Notes under the pieces: model-generated
The model's database searches: none
What the model was told of the DNA's origin: nothing
What the model saw: only the letters and a program-made list of their open reading frames with translations
Part shown: piece after piece, positions 63,125 through 64,000 of the stretch
How the letters are laid out: every line of letters starts with the position of its first letter
Position numbering within the stretch: position 1 is the first letter of the stretch
Translations under genes and position numbers: made by a program
Assembly: GCA_018398815.1 (NCBI GenBank)
Contig: CM031610.1
Location: forward strand, 32,233,312-32,297,311
Direction of reading: 5' to 3'
Length of the DNA: 64,000 bases
From: Conus ventricosus
Lineage: Eukaryota > Mollusca > Gastropoda > Neogastropoda > Conidae

Positions 63125-64000
63125 ACGTATATCTACTAACCCTTTTCTTCTCTCCCCAACCCCCACCTCCGCCAAATTCCCCGTGCCCTCCTGTAAGGTC
63201 TGGTATAAACACAAACTGATACAAGAAATCGCAATTTTTGTGTGATTGCACGTGAGCACATGCATGCGGATGCATGTGTGCGCGCACGCATGTGTGTGAG
63301 AGAGTGAGCGTGTATATGAGTGTGTGTGGACGGGTTTGAGTCTCTGTATGCACCTAGCAAAGAAGAGAAATGCAAAACGTTTCAGTCTACATGCTCTCTT
63401 TTTGCTCCCGTCAAAGTCACATATGTCTCGTTAAATTTTGTACCAAAACAGTTTTTCTCACAAAGTTGGATTTTGACCCCAAAAATATGTGGATCACCTT
63501 ATATTAGTTTGTATCAAAAAGGTTTATCTGTGAGGTGTACTGGTTTTGTTCATAACGGGCAGACCTCTATATGCAAGAAAACTGGAACATACATACTTGT
63601 TTGGTTTTCACCCTTCAAAGCGACTCCGTTAATTTTGTGCTAAAATGGTAATCTTACAGATTCAACAAAAAGTCTTTAGTCTTTTTTTACACTCAACAGC
63701 TTGGCAACATGTCATGGAAGAAATTGCAACAAAAGACAACAGAATTGAGACGTTGATTGCCGTTTTAAAGCATACAAAGTAAGAATTTTTCATATATATA
63801 TATCCTTTTTTTCATAATGATGATTTTTGACCACGAGACCGAAAAACAAACCACGAGTAATCATGAAGCGACAACATCGGTGGTAATGGACCAAAACAGG
63901 AATGATGACGATGACTGTTTTCACGGTAACGCCTACTATGGACTTTAGAGAACAGTAAAATGCCAATCCTAACTCACATCCGCCCTCAACTAGTTTCGGG
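63123..64000. other. No gene seen
   Basis: AT-rich DNA with short open frames only (for example 63320-63643). No element ends recognised. Confidence 0.4.

Overview
The window is eukaryotic and comes from an invertebrate animal genome, most likely a gastropod or other mollusc. The reasons are GT-AG split exons of a CUB/LDLa/C-type-lectin receptor gene of a kind expanded in molluscs, a metazoan SINE, long (CA)n/(CT)n arrays, and dense metazoan retroelements. There is no bacterial gene organisation. One hundred Ns (18998-19097) join two contigs, so linkage across that point is only scaffolding.

LEFT CONTIG (1-18997). A plus-strand receptor-like gene can be followed as exons at 442-503 + 10675-10679, 10764-12173, 13015-13759, 16221-16749 and 18594-18997, with compatible splice phases. 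Its product has a CUB-like region, LDLa modules and a C-type lectin domain, and resembles GRL101-type molluscan receptors. Two events stand out. A 10.2-kb Ty3/gypsy retrotransposon (504-10669, minus strand, 2.15-kb LTRs, 5-bp TSD GCCGC) sits inside the first visible exon; its order is gag-PR-IN-RT-RH, the unusual Ty1/copia-like order known from Gmr1 elements. The second exon holds 20 copies of a 57-bp (19-codon) minisatellite. Introns carry inverted Penelope-like pieces and microsatellites.

RIGHT CONTIG, LINE BLOCK (19098-45803). A segment is present in three tandem versions: 19098-19500 + 25452-31450, 31451-36058, and a badly degraded 39405-42890. It is built from LINEs with CCHC ORF1, APE endonuclease, RT and RNase H (I/Nimb-like). 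A full-length LINE (19501-25451) lies in the first version only; the second shows the empty site, which proves the 5-bp TSD AAGTC. A SINE and a 93-bp MITE-like hairpin lie in the second version.

RIGHT CONTIG, MAVERICK/POLINTON BLOCK (about 36.8-39.2 kb and 45.8-60.9 kb). This AT-rich endogenous DNA-virus-like element carries a retroviral-type integrase, a packaging ATPase with Walker A, a capsid-like protein, several coiled-coil or membrane proteins, small Cys-rich proteins, and a protein-primed-type family B DNA polymerase. Nearly every gene has frameshifts or stops. The integrase has Lys where the third catalytic acid is expected. The polymerase is cut at its first exonuclease motif by a LINE 3' tail and has lost its middle. 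A GIY-YIG Penelope-like element (54953-58627) is inserted between the converging gene blocks with a 12-bp TSD. A second fragment (36.8-39.2 kb) carries divergent relatives of two of the genes, so it comes from a second element or a rearranged part of the first.

RIGHT END (60.9-64 kb): low-complexity DNA, a 68-bp repeat, one more LINE tail and a (CA)n array; no confident gene.

One-base indels are pervasive, including between the two LTRs, so consensus error must be excluded before calling any gene dead.
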